NCBI GenBank assembly: GCA_002317385.1
Contig: DCJH01000067.1
Coordinates: 16,730 to 80,729 of the forward strand
DNA length: 64,000 nt
Direction: 5' to 3'
Source of the DNA: Prevotella sp. UBA1705
GTDB lineage: Bacteria; Bacteroidota; Bacteroidia; Bacteroidales; Bacteroidaceae
The notes beneath the pieces are model-generated. The model ran no database searches, was not told where the DNA came from, and saw only the letters and a list, made by a program, of their open reading frames with translations. Each line of letters begins with the position of its first letter. Within the stretch, counting starts at the first letter, position 1. This document shows positions 15,725-23,642 of the stretch, in pieces. A program made the translations under genes and the position numbers.

Positions 15725-16351
15725 ATGGAAGACAAAATCACCATCATAGGCATAGCCGGCGGCACCGGATCGGGCAAGACCACCGTAGTGAAGAAGATTG
15801 TTCAGGCCCTGCCGCCCCACCATGTGGCCGTGGTTCCGCTCGACTCTTACTACAACGACACCACCGACCTCACCGACGAGGAGCGCAAGGCCATCAACTT
15901 TGACCACCCCGACGCCTTCGACTGGAAGTTGCTCATCAAGCAGGTGAACGACCTGCGCAACGGGCGTGCCATAGAGCAACCCACCTACAGCTACCTGCTC
16001 TCCAACCGATTGCAGGAGACCGTGCACGTGGAGCCCAAGCCTGTTATCATCATCGAGGGCATCATGACACTGAGCAACAAGAAGCTGCGCGACATGATGG
16101 ACCTTAAGATTTTCGTAGACGCCGACCCCGACGAGCGGCTCATCCGCAACATCCAGCGCGACACCATCGACCGCGGGCGCACCGTCTCCATGGTGGTAGA
16201 CCGTTATCTCAAGGTGCTCAAGCCCATGCACGAGCAGTTTATCGAGCCCACCAAGCGCTACGCCGATCTTATCATTCCGCAGGGCGGCGAGAACCTCAAA
16301 GGCATCGGAATCCTCTGCAAATACATCGAGGGACTGGTGCCCAACGTATAG
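15725..16351 (+). CDS. udk: Uridine kinase
   Basis: 208 residues, typical length. It phosphorylates uridine and cytidine for pyrimidine salvage in the cytoplasm. The P-loop GGTGSGKT is at residues 12-19. VPLDSYYND supplies the catalytic Asp after strand 2, NFDHPDAFDW binds the nucleoside, and the IEGIMTL and RDTIDRGR segments match the family. It ends KYIEGLVPNV. It follows the glycosylase-like gene by 77 bp on the same strand and is followed by a terminator at 16520-16550. Confidence 0.96.
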   Translation: MEDKITIIGIAGGTGSGKTTVVKKIVQALPPHHVAVVPLDSYYNDTTDLTDEERKAINFDHPDAFDWKLLIKQVNDLRNGRAIEQPTYSYLLSNRLQETVHVEPKPVIIIEGIMTLSNKKLRDMMDLKIFVDADPDERLIRNIQRDTIDRGRTVSMVVDRYLKVLKPMHEQFIEPTKRYADLIIPQGGENLKGIGILCKYIEGLVPNV

Positions 16352-16519
16352 TTGCGATGGGCGCAACGCCCCGATGGTTGTCAGGATGTTTCATGGTTTT
16401 TAGAAATCCAGCGAGCCATTGTCCGACGTTGTGGATGCCTTCAAAGGGGCGTCGCGGCTCGTTGGGAGGAGAAGAAAAAGGAAGTCTTTAGCTCCATTAC
16501 CCCTTTTTGAAGTATAACG

Positions 16520-16550
16520 AAGGCTCTGCCAACCTCTGGCAGGGCCTTTT
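16520..16550 (+). terminator. Terminator downstream of udk
   Basis: AAGGCTCTGCC and GGCAGGGCCTTTT form a stem with one internal mismatch around a short loop, ending in T residues. It lies 170 bp after the udk stop; nothing coding is seen between. Confidence 0.75.
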
Positions 16551-16585
16551 GGTGTGGGTCTCTGGTAGGTATGGACGTTGCCTTT

Positions 16586-16647
16586 GCTACCTTATCGCCT
16601 CACGATAGCTACCTAATGGCATGACGATTACTACCTATTGGCATTGC
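16586..16647. repeat. CTACCTTATCG-type short tandem repeat
   Basis: Three diverged units of about 22-23 bp: GCTACCTTATCGCC, GCTACCTAATGGCATGACGA and CTACCTATTGGCATTGCC. Related arrays lie at 38711-38795, 49639-49686 and 62113-62199. The rest of 16352-16921 holds no recognisable gene. Confidence 0.65.
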
Positions 16648-16854
16648 CGTTGCGGCTTAGAGGCAGCGTGAAAACGCATAGGCGTTTGTAAGACGTTGGT
16701 TTTCAGCCTTCTGTAAAAAGACTTGATTTTGTCGTTTTTTCCTATCCATGGGGCTATGTGGAGGGTTTGCGGGCATTCTGAGAGAGGCTGCTCAACATTT
16801 TTCATCGGTATTTTCCGGCATGAGACTCCGCCTCCCTACTCCTTGAACACAGCG

Positions 16855-16896
16855 AGGCGGCATGTCTCCGCAGATAGCTACGGGAACATGCCGCCT
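16855..16896 (-). terminator. Hairpin downstream of DUF308-like gene
   Basis: AGGCGGCATGT and ACATGCCGCCT are perfect 11-bp arms 20 nt apart, 26 bp past the stop of the minus-strand membrane protein. There is no strong T tract, so it may stabilise the transcript end rather than terminate alone. Confidence 0.6.
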
Positions 16897-16921
16897 GGTG
16901 TGAGAGGTGGGGAAGCGAGTG

Positions 16922-17617
16922 TCAGTCTATGCCGTCGCCCTTGAGTTCCTCGATGTCGGGCGTCTCTGCAGGCTCAGGTTTTTCCTCGATCTGCGCCTGC
17001 GGGGCAGGCTGCTCGGCAGGCTGGACCACCGGTGGGTGGGCCTTCTCGTAGGCTTTACGGCAGCGATACACCTTGATGGCATTGATAAGATCGACCACAC
17101 CATAGACCATCATACACCATCCGATGACAAACAGTGGGGCCGCAGCGATGAGCGCTGGCTTGATGATGGCAATGAGACCAATGAGCAGAATGATGGTGGG
17201 GAAGAGCCACCAGAAGAAGCCTATGCGCGCATACTTGGTGGCTGAAGCCAGATTGAAAAACTGGTTGAGCGCCCCGAGAATGAGGATGGCGGCCAGGATA
17301 TACATCAGTCCGTTGACAAACATGTTGGGCGCCAGGGCCAGCAGGGCGCCGAGCACGATGCTTCCGATGCCCACGATGGGGAATGCCGGAGTGGCAGGAG
17401 CGATGGGGTTGCCCTGCGCGTCGAATACCTGCGTGGTGTCGTCACGGCGCTTGGCCGAGAAGTAGGCCATGCAGCTGATGAGCCCCGAGATGAGGAAGAG
17501 CACGCCGATGGCAATGGTGATGCCTGTGACGGTCTCCTCACGATACTTGATGAGCAGTGCGCCGACGGCTATGGCACATATCGCACGGAATACGCTGCTT
17601 TGGAAAACTTTCATCAT
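16922..17617 (-). CDS. DUF308/HdeD-like membrane protein
   Basis: 231 residues with about six hydrophobic segments between residues 10 and 185: AICAIAVGALL, IAIGVLFLISGLISCMAYF, IVGIGSIVLGALLALAP, YILAAILILGALNQFF, FPTIILLIGLIAII and APLFVIGWCMMVYGVVDLI. The paired-helix pattern with a short loop matches the DUF308 (HdeD-type) family. The tail (about 190-231) is cytosolic-like, rich in Pro, Gln and Glu, ending EELKGDGID. HdeD in E. coli is linked to acid resistance, but the role here is unknown. It has its own promoter (17656-17687) and hairpin (16855-16896). Confidence 0.85.
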   Translation of the reverse strand: MMKVFQSSVFRAICAIAVGALLIKYREETVTGITIAIGVLFLISGLISCMAYFSAKRRDDTTQVFDAQGNPIAPATPAFPIVGIGSIVLGALLALAPNMFVNGLMYILAAILILGALNQFFNLASATKYARIGFFWWLFPTIILLIGLIAIIKPALIAAAPLFVIGWCMMVYGVVDLINAIKVYRCRKAYEKAHPPVVQPAEQPAPQAQIEEKPEPAETPDIEELKGDGID

Positions 17618-17655
17618 GTAATTATGTTTTTATAAGAGTTTCAACGTTGTTTTTG

Positions 17656-17687
17656 CAAAGTTAATTTAACTTTTCGGAAAAAGCAAG
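17656..17687 (-). promoter_or_regulatory. Promoter of the DUF308-like gene
   Basis: Minus strand CTTG, 20 bp, TAACTTTG; one mismatch in the -33 box. The predicted leader is about 35 nt. Confidence 0.6.
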
Positions 17688-17746
17688 GCTCAGCTCACAA
17701 TTAATTTGTAATTTTACGCCCTGATTATCAAGAATCAATCGCAAGG

Positions 17747-18253
17747 ATGACAACATTGTATTTGGTGCGCCATGGGGAGACTGTGGCCAACAAGGCGCAG
17801 ATATTGCAGGGCCAGACCCAAGGTGAACTCAACGACGAAGGGCGCGCGCAGGCGCGGGTGCTCTGTGAGAAGATGAGGCACGAACAGATAGACGTGTTTG
17901 TGTCGAGCGACCTTTTCCGGTCGGTGGAGACCTGCGAGATCATTGCCGAGCCCCATGGCAAGCCTGTGGTGCAGACCCCGCTGCTGCGCGAGCGAGACTG
18001 GGGAGGATTCACCGGGAAGTTTATTCCCGACCTCAAGGATATGGTGTGGCCCGACGATATCGAGTCGCTGGAAGCCATGCAGAGTCGTGCCCGCAACTTC
18101 ATCACATGGCTCAAGGTGACTTATCCCGACCAGACGGTGCTGGCTGTGGGCCATGGCATCATCAACAAAGCCATCCAGAGTGTCTATTTCCACAAGGCCA
18201 TGAATGAACTCCATCCCATGACCAATGCCGAGGTGAGGGTGCTGATGCTGTGA
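17747..18253 (+). CDS. Histidine phosphatase family protein
   Basis: 168 residues. The phosphoglycerate-mutase-like motif LVRHGET gives R8, H9, G10, E11; His9 is the residue that becomes phosphorylated. SSDLFRSVETCEII contains the second Arg, LRERDWGGFTGK the acid-region Glu, and AVGHGIINKA the second catalytic His. The protein is small and lacks a signal peptide, so it is cytoplasmic. Substrates in this family range from sugar phosphates to cobalamin intermediates and cannot be read from the sequence. It stands alone between a divergent membrane protein and a terminator at 18369-18396. Confidence 0.93.
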   Translation: MTTLYLVRHGETVANKAQILQGQTQGELNDEGRAQARVLCEKMRHEQIDVFVSSDLFRSVETCEIIAEPHGKPVVQTPLLRERDWGGFTGKFIPDLKDMVWPDDIESLEAMQSRARNFITWLKVTYPDQTVLAVGHGIINKAIQSVYFHKAMNELHPMTNAEVRVLML

Positions 18254-18368
18254 TAATGCATAATTGGATTCACCAGCGAGTCTGTATTTAGCATCTTACA
18301 TTCCACATTCGTCACTTGTCATTCTCTCATTCGTCATTCCACATTCAGCACTCGTCATTTAATAAAAA

Positions 18369-18396
18369 TGGCCGCATGGATTGCTCCACGCGGCCT
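18369..18396 (+). terminator. Terminator after the histidine phosphatase
   Basis: GGCCGC-A-TGGA and TCCA-C-GCGGCC form a strong stem with a 4-nt loop, followed by TTTAT. Upstream, 18290-18360 holds irregular CATTCGTCATTCCACATTC-type simple repeats and no gene. Confidence 0.75.
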
Positions 18397-18522
18397 TTAT
18401 TAATAACTCTCTAATTTGTTATCCTTAAGTCTAATCTTCTACCCGTCAGTTAATTTTCGCAGTTTGTGTTTCCGATTATCGTCTATTGTTTGTGTACATG
18501 AAAACATGTCAGAATTGTTGTC

Positions 18523-19611
18523 TTATCTTCCTCTGCCAAAGTGACCACCGCCAGAGTTTCCGTTGGAACGGCCAGAGTTTCCACCGCCGAAGCTGCGAGA
18601 AGGAGCGGAGTTGCCACCGAAGCTACCGCTTGAGCGGGTAGGGGCACTCATGGAGCGGCTCTGTGACGGGGCATTGAAGCCACCGAAACTGCGAGAGCTG
18701 CTGCTGTTGGGGGTGAAGGTGCGGCGAGGAGCGTCCGTAGAAGAGGAACCGCCGAAAGAGCGGTTGTAGTTCGGGCGGGTCACCGTGGCACGAGTGCTGC
18801 TCTGGGGCATGTCGTTGCCAAAGGAGCGTGTGCGGCTCTGCTGCATGTCACCACCGAAGGAGCGAGTGCGGCTCTGCATGCCATCGTTGCCGAAGGAGCG
18901 TGTGCGGTTCTGTTGCATATTGCCACCGAAGGAACGAGTGCGGCTCTGCTGCATATCACCACCGAACGAACGTGTGCGGTTCTGAGTAGACTGGCCACCG
19001 AAAGAGCGTGTGCGGTTCTGCTGCATGTCGAAGCGAGTGCCGTTGCCGAAGCTACGGTTGCCACGAGAACTGTAGGTGGTGCCACGACCGTAGTCGCCGC
19101 GGTCGAATCCGTCGCGCATGCCTCTGTAGCTGCCGCCACGGTAAGAGCCATAGGTGCGACCGTTGTACCAGCTGCGTCCGCCGTTCACTCTCCAGCTGTG
19201 GCCTCCACGATAGCTCACGTAGAAGGTAGGACGACCGAAGAAGTAATAGTCGCGATGCGGATAGCGTGCATAGATGCCGAAGTGCCAGTAGCCAGCGTCC
19301 CAGTAGAGTGGACGATAGAAATAGCTGGCGTTCAGATAGGTGCGATACTGCCAATCGAGCAGGATGTAGCTCAGATCGAGATTGCGCTGTGTCCAGTAGG
19401 CGCCATAAAGGTCGTCGTAGCTGTTCACGCCCATCAGATAGTCGAGGTTTATCTCGTAAGCGGCCTCATATTGGTCGTCGGTCAGATTGAGCTCGTATGC
19501 CATCTTGTCGGTGAGAAACAGAGCCTGCTGGCGAGCCTGCTCATAACTCATTGCTGATGCTTGGATTGCTACTGTGAGCAATGCTACAAGTGCTAATACT
19601 AACTTCTTCAT
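18523..19611 (-). CDS. Secreted protein with C-terminal RTRSFG repeats
   Basis: 362 residues. The signal peptide (1-20, ending IQASA) is followed by a helical, Tyr-rich domain (about 21-135: YELNLTDDQYEAAYEINLDYL, DLSYILLDWQYRTYLNASYF). The C-terminal 220 residues are low complexity, rich in R, S, G, F, N and Q. Six RTRSFG cores recur at residues 200, 212, 224, 236, 248 and 260, an exact 12-residue period, followed by looser RSFGG and SFGG copies to the end. The repeat half must be disordered. The N-terminal half resembles a family of small Bacteroidetes exported proteins with no known role. Arg/Phe/Gly-rich tails can bind nucleic acid or polyanions or phase-separate; that is inference. A promoter box lies at 19672-19679. 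Confidence 0.85.
   Translation of the reverse strand: MKKLVLALVALLTVAIQASAMSYEQARQQALFLTDKMAYELNLTDDQYEAAYEINLDYLMGVNSYDDLYGAYWTQRNLDLSYILLDWQYRTYLNASYFYRPLYWDAGYWHFGIYARYPHRDYYFFGRPTFYVSYRGGHSWRVNGGRSWYNGRTYGSYRGGSYRGMRDGFDRGDYGRGTTYSSRGNRSFGNGTRFDMQQNRTRSFGGQSTQNRTRSFGGDMQQSRTRSFGGNMQQNRTRSFGNDGMQSRTRSFGGDMQQSRTRSFGNDMPQSSTRATVTRPNYNRSFGGSSSTDAPRRTFTPNSSSSRSFGGFNAPSQSRSMSAPTRSSGSFGGNSAPSRSFGGGNSGRSNGNSGGGHFGRGR
18817..19026 (-). repeat. 36-bp in-frame minisatellite
   Basis: This DNA encodes six 12-residue units of the RTRSFG protein (residues about 196-265). The period is exactly 36 bp, so gain or loss of units keeps the frame. Unit spacers alternate DMQQ, QSTQ, NMQQ and NDGMQ forms. Confidence 0.85.
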
Positions 19612-19671
19612 ATCCTTATGTATTTAAATGTTCGTTGTCTGTGGTGGAAGTAATTCCTTTTCTTCACATTG

Positions 19672-19753
19672 CAAAGGTATGTAGAAAATAGACTGCGGCG
19701 AAAGGTTTTTCCCTACATGGGTGGGGGAAAATCCCTAAAAAGTATTATCTTTG
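19672..19753. promoter_or_regulatory. Divergent promoter region with paired CCCTA sites
   Basis: Minus-strand TACCTTTG (19679-19672) is the -7 box for the repeat protein. Plus-strand TATCTTTG (19746-19753) is the -7 box for the Wzi-like gene; its -33 position lacks TTTG and is instead covered by GGGGGAAAATCCCTAA. TTCCCTAC (19709-19716) and ATCCCTAA (19731-19738) are 22 bp apart and resemble the reverse complement of the TTAGGGATTTCC pair at 6066-6098, which suggests activator-dependent transcription. Confidence 0.5.
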
Positions 19754-19762
19754 TGACGGATA

Positions 19763-21349
19763 ATGATAAAAAAGACCATGAATCGTTTACCCATATTGAT
19801 CGCTTCGCTGGTGGTTCCCGCCGTGGCCTGTGCCCAGTATGCCTGGCAGGAGGGGGCTGAGGCCGGCAGGCTCGACCTCGGGCACGACATCAACTATAAG
19901 GTGGAACTGCAGGGCTCGCTGTCGGATGGAGACACGCCGCTGTGGCTCAACGCCAACAAGCATGGGCTGTCTTCGCTCGAAGGCAGCAACGGATACCTGC
20001 GTGGCCAGCTCATCCGCCCGCTCGACAACGACTCTTCGCGCCGCTGGGGACTGGGCTATGGGGCCGACGTGGCCCTCCCGGTGAACTATACGAGCAAGGC
20101 GGTGGTGCAGCAGGCCTTTGTGGAGGCGCGCTGGCTGCATGGTGTGCTGAGTGTCGGGGCTAAGGAATATCCCATGGAACTGAAGAACAACAGGCTCAGC
20201 AGCGGTTCCCAGACGTTGGGCATCAATGCCCGTCCGGTGCCCCAGGTGAGGCTGGCACTGCCTCGCTATTGGACCATTCCTATCCTCGGCCGATGGCTGA
20301 GCATCAAGGGACATGTGGCCTACGGACGCATGACCGACGACAACTGGCAGCGCGATTTCACGCGCGAGGCCTCCAAATATACCGAAGGCGTGCTCTATCA
20401 CAGCAAGGCCGGCTATCTGAAAATTGGCAGCGAAGACCGGTTTGTGCCGTGGTCGCTGGAACTGGGCATGGAGACAGCTACGCTTTTCGGCGGCAAGAGC
20501 CATAGTATCGATGCCGATGGAAACAGAGTGACCACCAACAATGGCACCGGACTGAAGAGCTATCTCAAGGCCCTTGTGCCCGGCGGAAGCGATGCTCCCG
20601 AGGCGGGTACGGTGTATCAGAACGAGGAGGGCGATATTCTCGGCAGTTGGTTGTTGCGGCTGAACTACGACACCGACAGCTGGCGAGTGAGTGTCTATGC
20701 CGACAAGTATTTTGAAGACCACTCCTCCATGCTGATGCTCGACTACGACGGCTACGGGCAGGGCGACGAGTGGAACGTGAAAAAGAAGACCCGTTTCTTC
20801 CTCTACGACTTCAAAGACTGCATGCTTGGGGCTGAGTTCAACCTGAAATATGGCCATTGGCTGCGCAATGTGGTGGTGGAATATCTCTATACCAAATACC
20901 AGAGCGGCCCCATCTACCATGACCATTCGGCGGGCCGAACCGACCATGTGGCCGGGCGAGACGACTATTACAACCACTACATCTTTGCGGGATGGCAGCA
21001 TTGGGGACAGGCCATGGGCAATCCGCTCTACCGTTCACCTATATATAATAGCAACGGACAGATCAGGTTCGACGACAACCGTTTTGTGGCTTGGCACCTC
21101 GGTTTCGACGGTCAGCCCACCGACCGATGGAGCTATCGGGTGCTGGCCACGTGGCAGAAAGGGCTCGGCTCCTATGCCATTCCCTATGCCAAGGCAGAGA
21201 CAAACACCAGTTTTCTGGTTGAGACAGCCTACCAGCTGCCGCATCAGTGGAAGGTGCAGGGCGCGCTTGGAATGGATTTCGGGCGTATCCTGGGCAACAA
21301 TACCGGATTCCAACTCACCATTTCTAAATCAGGAATATTCAGTCTATGA
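19763..21349 (+). CDS. Capsule assembly Wzi-family outer membrane protein
   Basis: 528 residues. The signal peptide ends VPAVACA. The body is a beta-barrel with the Bacteroidetes Wzi-family pattern: DTPLWLNANKHGLSSL, the G(L/R)G(A/Y)GADVALP strand, KEYPMELKNNRLSSGSQTLGINARPVPQVRLALPRYW, and PHQWKVQGALGMDFGRILGNNTGF near the end. Wzi-type proteins hold exported polysaccharide at the cell surface. The gene points at the capsule cluster that ends at 21835. The ATG at 19763 would be only a few nucleotides from the transcription start predicted from TATCTTTG at 19746-19753, so the ATG at 19778 (MNRLPIL) may be the real start. Confidence 0.92.
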   Translation: MIKKTMNRLPILIASLVVPAVACAQYAWQEGAEAGRLDLGHDINYKVELQGSLSDGDTPLWLNANKHGLSSLEGSNGYLRGQLIRPLDNDSSRRWGLGYGADVALPVNYTSKAVVQQAFVEARWLHGVLSVGAKEYPMELKNNRLSSGSQTLGINARPVPQVRLALPRYWTIPILGRWLSIKGHVAYGRMTDDNWQRDFTREASKYTEGVLYHSKAGYLKIGSEDRFVPWSLELGMETATLFGGKSHSIDADGNRVTTNNGTGLKSYLKALVPGGSDAPEAGTVYQNEEGDILGSWLLRLNYDTDSWRVSVYADKYFEDHSSMLMLDYDGYGQGDEWNVKKKTRFFLYDFKDCMLGAEFNLKYGHWLRNVVVEYLYTKYQSGPIYHDHSAGRTDHVAGRDDYYNHYIFAGWQHWGQAMGNPLYRSPIYNSNGQIRFDDNRFVAWHLGFDGQPTDRWSYRVLATWQKGLGSYAIPYAKAETNTSFLVETAYQLPHQWKVQGALGMDFGRILGNNTGFQLTISKSGIFSL

Positions 21350-21789
21350 AAAGATTCATGATAGCTTTCGTCCTCGGGTTGACCCTTCTCTCGGTCTGCT
21401 CGTGTGGCGATTTGATAGAGACATCGGGCAATGGGAAACTCGATGGCAACTGGCATCTCACCGCCATCGACACCCTCTCTACAGGCCAGAGCACGGATGT
21501 CTCGGCCGACAGGAAGTTTCTTGCCGTGCAGGGAACGATGCTTGTGCTGAATGATGCCGATGAGGCCCCACAGTATATGTTCCGTTTCAGTTTCTCGGGC
21601 GGTCAGCTCACGCTGAGCGACGCCCGGTTCAACGACCGCACGCTGGGCGACCCGGAGGTGACCGATGTGGCACCCTTGCAGCCCTACGGGGTGAACAGCC
21701 TTATGGAATCGTTTGCCGTGGAGTTTCCCACGAGTGGGCGGATGGTGCTCACCAGCAGTCTGCTGAGGCTGACATTCCAGAAGTTTTAG
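21346..21789 (+). CDS. Small lipocalin-like lipoprotein next to Wzi
   Basis: 147 residues. The lipoprotein signal ends LLSVCSC, with the lipid Cys near residue 20. The mature part starts GNGKLDGNWHLTAIDTL, a lipocalin-like GxW start, and alternates strands to the end. The start codon overlaps the Wzi stop by 4 bp, so the two are translationally coupled. Small lipoproteins of this kind (possibly DUF4847) accompany Wzi-like genes in Bacteroidales; the name is not certain. Probably a periplasmic accessory to capsule assembly. Confidence 0.8.
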   Translation: MKRFMIAFVLGLTLLSVCSCGDLIETSGNGKLDGNWHLTAIDTLSTGQSTDVSADRKFLAVQGTMLVLNDADEAPQYMFRFSFSGGQLTLSDARFNDRTLGDPEVTDVAPLQPYGVNSLMESFAVEFPTSGRMVLTSSLLRLTFQKF

Positions 21790-21801
21790 TCTGCCAATAG
21801 T

Positions 21802-21830
21802 AAAGCCCGGAAGCAACATTTCCGGGCTTT
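21802..21830 (+). terminator. Bidirectional terminator between Wzi operon and capsule cluster
   Basis: AAAGCCCGGAA and TTCCGGGCTTT are perfect 11-bp arms with a 7-nt loop and A/T flanks on both sides. It lies between convergent genes (stops at 21789 and 21835). Confidence 0.9.
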
Positions 21831-21834
21831 ATCA

Positions 21835-22410
21835 TTAGAATTTCTTGCCAAATATTATGTTGACAAATGTCTTGACGAGTATCTTGAAGTCGAACCACCA
21901 AGACCGATGCTCCAGATAATAGAGGTCGAGCTCCAACCGTCGTAGCATCTTGTCCATCGTATCGGTATAGCCATTGTACAATGTGGCATAGGATGTGACA
22001 CCCGGCCGTATCTGGTAAAGAAACGGGTATCTGGGGTCGTGCTTGATAATCTGGTCGATATAATACTTCCGTTCCGGTCTCGGTCCGATGAATGCCATGT
22101 CTCCTTTCATCACATTCCATAGCTGTGGCAGCTCATCCAGATGGTGGTCACGCAGGAAGCGGCCCACCCGTGTGAGCCGTGCGTCGCCTTCAACCTCCAG
22201 CAATTGGGGCTCTCCTTTGTCCTCTGCATCCACCCTCATGCTCCTGAACTTATAGATGTTGAACGGTTTCCCATACCGCCCAATCCGCTCCTGACTATAA
22301 ATGACGGGCATCCCGTCTTCCAGCCTAATGGCCAAGGCGCAGATGGCCAGTAATGGCGAGAAGATGATGAGGCAAAACGCAGCAAGAATAAAATCTAAAA
22401 ATCTTTTCAT
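21835..22410 (-). CDS. Monotopic phosphoglycosyl transferase (bacterial sugar transferase)
   Basis: 191 residues, the compact PglC size lacking the long membrane region of WcaJ/WbaP. It starts a lipid-linked glycan by moving a sugar phosphate onto undecaprenyl phosphate. An N-terminal re-entrant membrane helix (KRFLDFILAAFCLIIFSPLLAICALAI) is followed by PVIYSQERIGRYGKPFNIYKFRSM, TRVGRFLRDHHLDELPQLWNVMKGDMAFIGPRPE and YPFLYQIRPGVTSYA. The catalytic Asp-Glu pair is LDELPQ. Its start overlaps the WecA-like gene by 4 bp. It is the last gene of the capsule cluster. Confidence 0.93.
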   Translation of the reverse strand: MKRFLDFILAAFCLIIFSPLLAICALAIRLEDGMPVIYSQERIGRYGKPFNIYKFRSMRVDAEDKGEPQLLEVEGDARLTRVGRFLRDHHLDELPQLWNVMKGDMAFIGPRPERKYYIDQIIKHDPRYPFLYQIRPGVTSYATLYNGYTDTMDKMLRRLELDLYYLEHRSWWFDFKILVKTFVNIIFGKKF

Positions 22411-23513
22411 GCAAGGCTCTCCTCCCTTTTCTTATGGCTGTTGATGAGGTTGATGGTGAGATGGAAAAGGGTATAAATGAATATGTCGGCAATAAACACT
22501 ACGTTGATGCTGGTTAGTAAATACAGTACGTTGTTGAGCACCAAGAATGATACGGCAAATAGCAGAATGACCATCAAGGTCTGGTGCATATTAAGTCCGA
22601 TGTTCATCAACTTATGGTGAATATGATTTTTGTCAGCCTCGAACAATGGACGATGAGTTTTTAGTCTGTGTATCACAACCCTCACAACATCGAAAGTAGG
22701 GACAATTAGCAGAGAATAGCTCATCACTAACCTATCATCACAATAGGGCATCACGGCCTTATTGTCCATGGTAAATTTTACAAAAAGAAATCCAAGGATG
22801 AAACCTAATGTTAAGCTTCCGCTATCGCCCATGAATATCTTCATGCCCTTTTCAATTTGTCCAAATAAGTTGAAATAAAGGTAGGGGATGAGAACTCCGG
22901 CAAGTCCGGCAATGATAATGCAATAGACCACGAGTCCTTCGCGCCAGAATAAGTATAGAAAGCCGCAGAGAGCCAAGAGGGAAAGGCTGGCACATAGACC
23001 ATCTATGCCATCTATAAGATTCATGGCATTGTCTATAAAGACAATGATAAGCACGGTTAATGGCGCTCCTATCCAAAAAGAAATTTCATAGATGCCGAAT
23101 AGGCCGTAGAGATTGTTGATATATAGTCCGGCAGCAGGAAGAAGGCTTGCTGCTATAACCTGAATCACAAATTTGATATTCGCACTTAGTCCAAACAAGT
23201 CATCTATCAATCCAATAGAATAAATCATGATGAGACTGATCATGAAATAGAGTGACCAGAGATTGATCTCTATCCTTTGGCTTTGATATTCATGCTTCAG
23301 GACGAATAGGGCTATCAATGACGCTACAATCATACTGGGCATAAAGGCTACGCCACCGAGTCGAGGAACCTTAATCCGATGTATTTTCCGAGCATTAGGT
23401 AAATCGTAGAGTTTCTTGTCCTTGCAGTAGTTGAGGATATAGGGGATGGCAATGAATCCACAGATCATACTGATGAAGAAAGCTCCTATAGTCAAGAAAA
23501 CAAAGAATGACAT
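22407..23513 (-). CDS. MraY/WecA-family polyprenyl-phosphate sugar-phosphate transferase
   Basis: 368 residues with about ten membrane helices. The first cytoplasmic loop has DLPNARKIHRIKVPRLGG, the catalytic region NAMNLIDGIDGLCASL, then FMGDSGSLTLGF and a HIHHKL His motif in the last loop, all typical of the WecA branch. It transfers GlcNAc-1-P or a related sugar phosphate to undecaprenyl phosphate. It overlaps the monotopic transferase gene by 4 bp, so the cluster ends with two different initiating enzymes. Codons are clearly more A/T rich than in the genes left of 22.4 kb. Confidence 0.93.
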   Translation of the reverse strand: MSFFVFLTIGAFFISMICGFIAIPYILNYCKDKKLYDLPNARKIHRIKVPRLGGVAFMPSMIVASLIALFVLKHEYQSQRIEINLWSLYFMISLIMIYSIGLIDDLFGLSANIKFVIQVIAASLLPAAGLYINNLYGLFGIYEISFWIGAPLTVLIIVFIDNAMNLIDGIDGLCASLSLLALCGFLYLFWREGLVVYCIIIAGLAGVLIPYLYFNLFGQIEKGMKIFMGDSGSLTLGFILGFLFVKFTMDNKAVMPYCDDRLVMSYSLLIVPTFDVVRVVIHRLKTHRPLFEADKNHIHHKLMNIGLNMHQTLMVILLFAVSFLVLNNVLYLLTSINVVFIADIFIYTLFHLTINLINSHKKREESLA

Positions 23514-23642
23514 GTTGCATCTATATAGTTAGTGATATAAATAAAACCAACCAACCTGTTAAATATTGCATGAGTAAAGAAAAATAATCGTCATTGGTTT
23601 TTCGGTGAAGAGCATGTTTGTAAACATGAAAATAGTCTTCTC

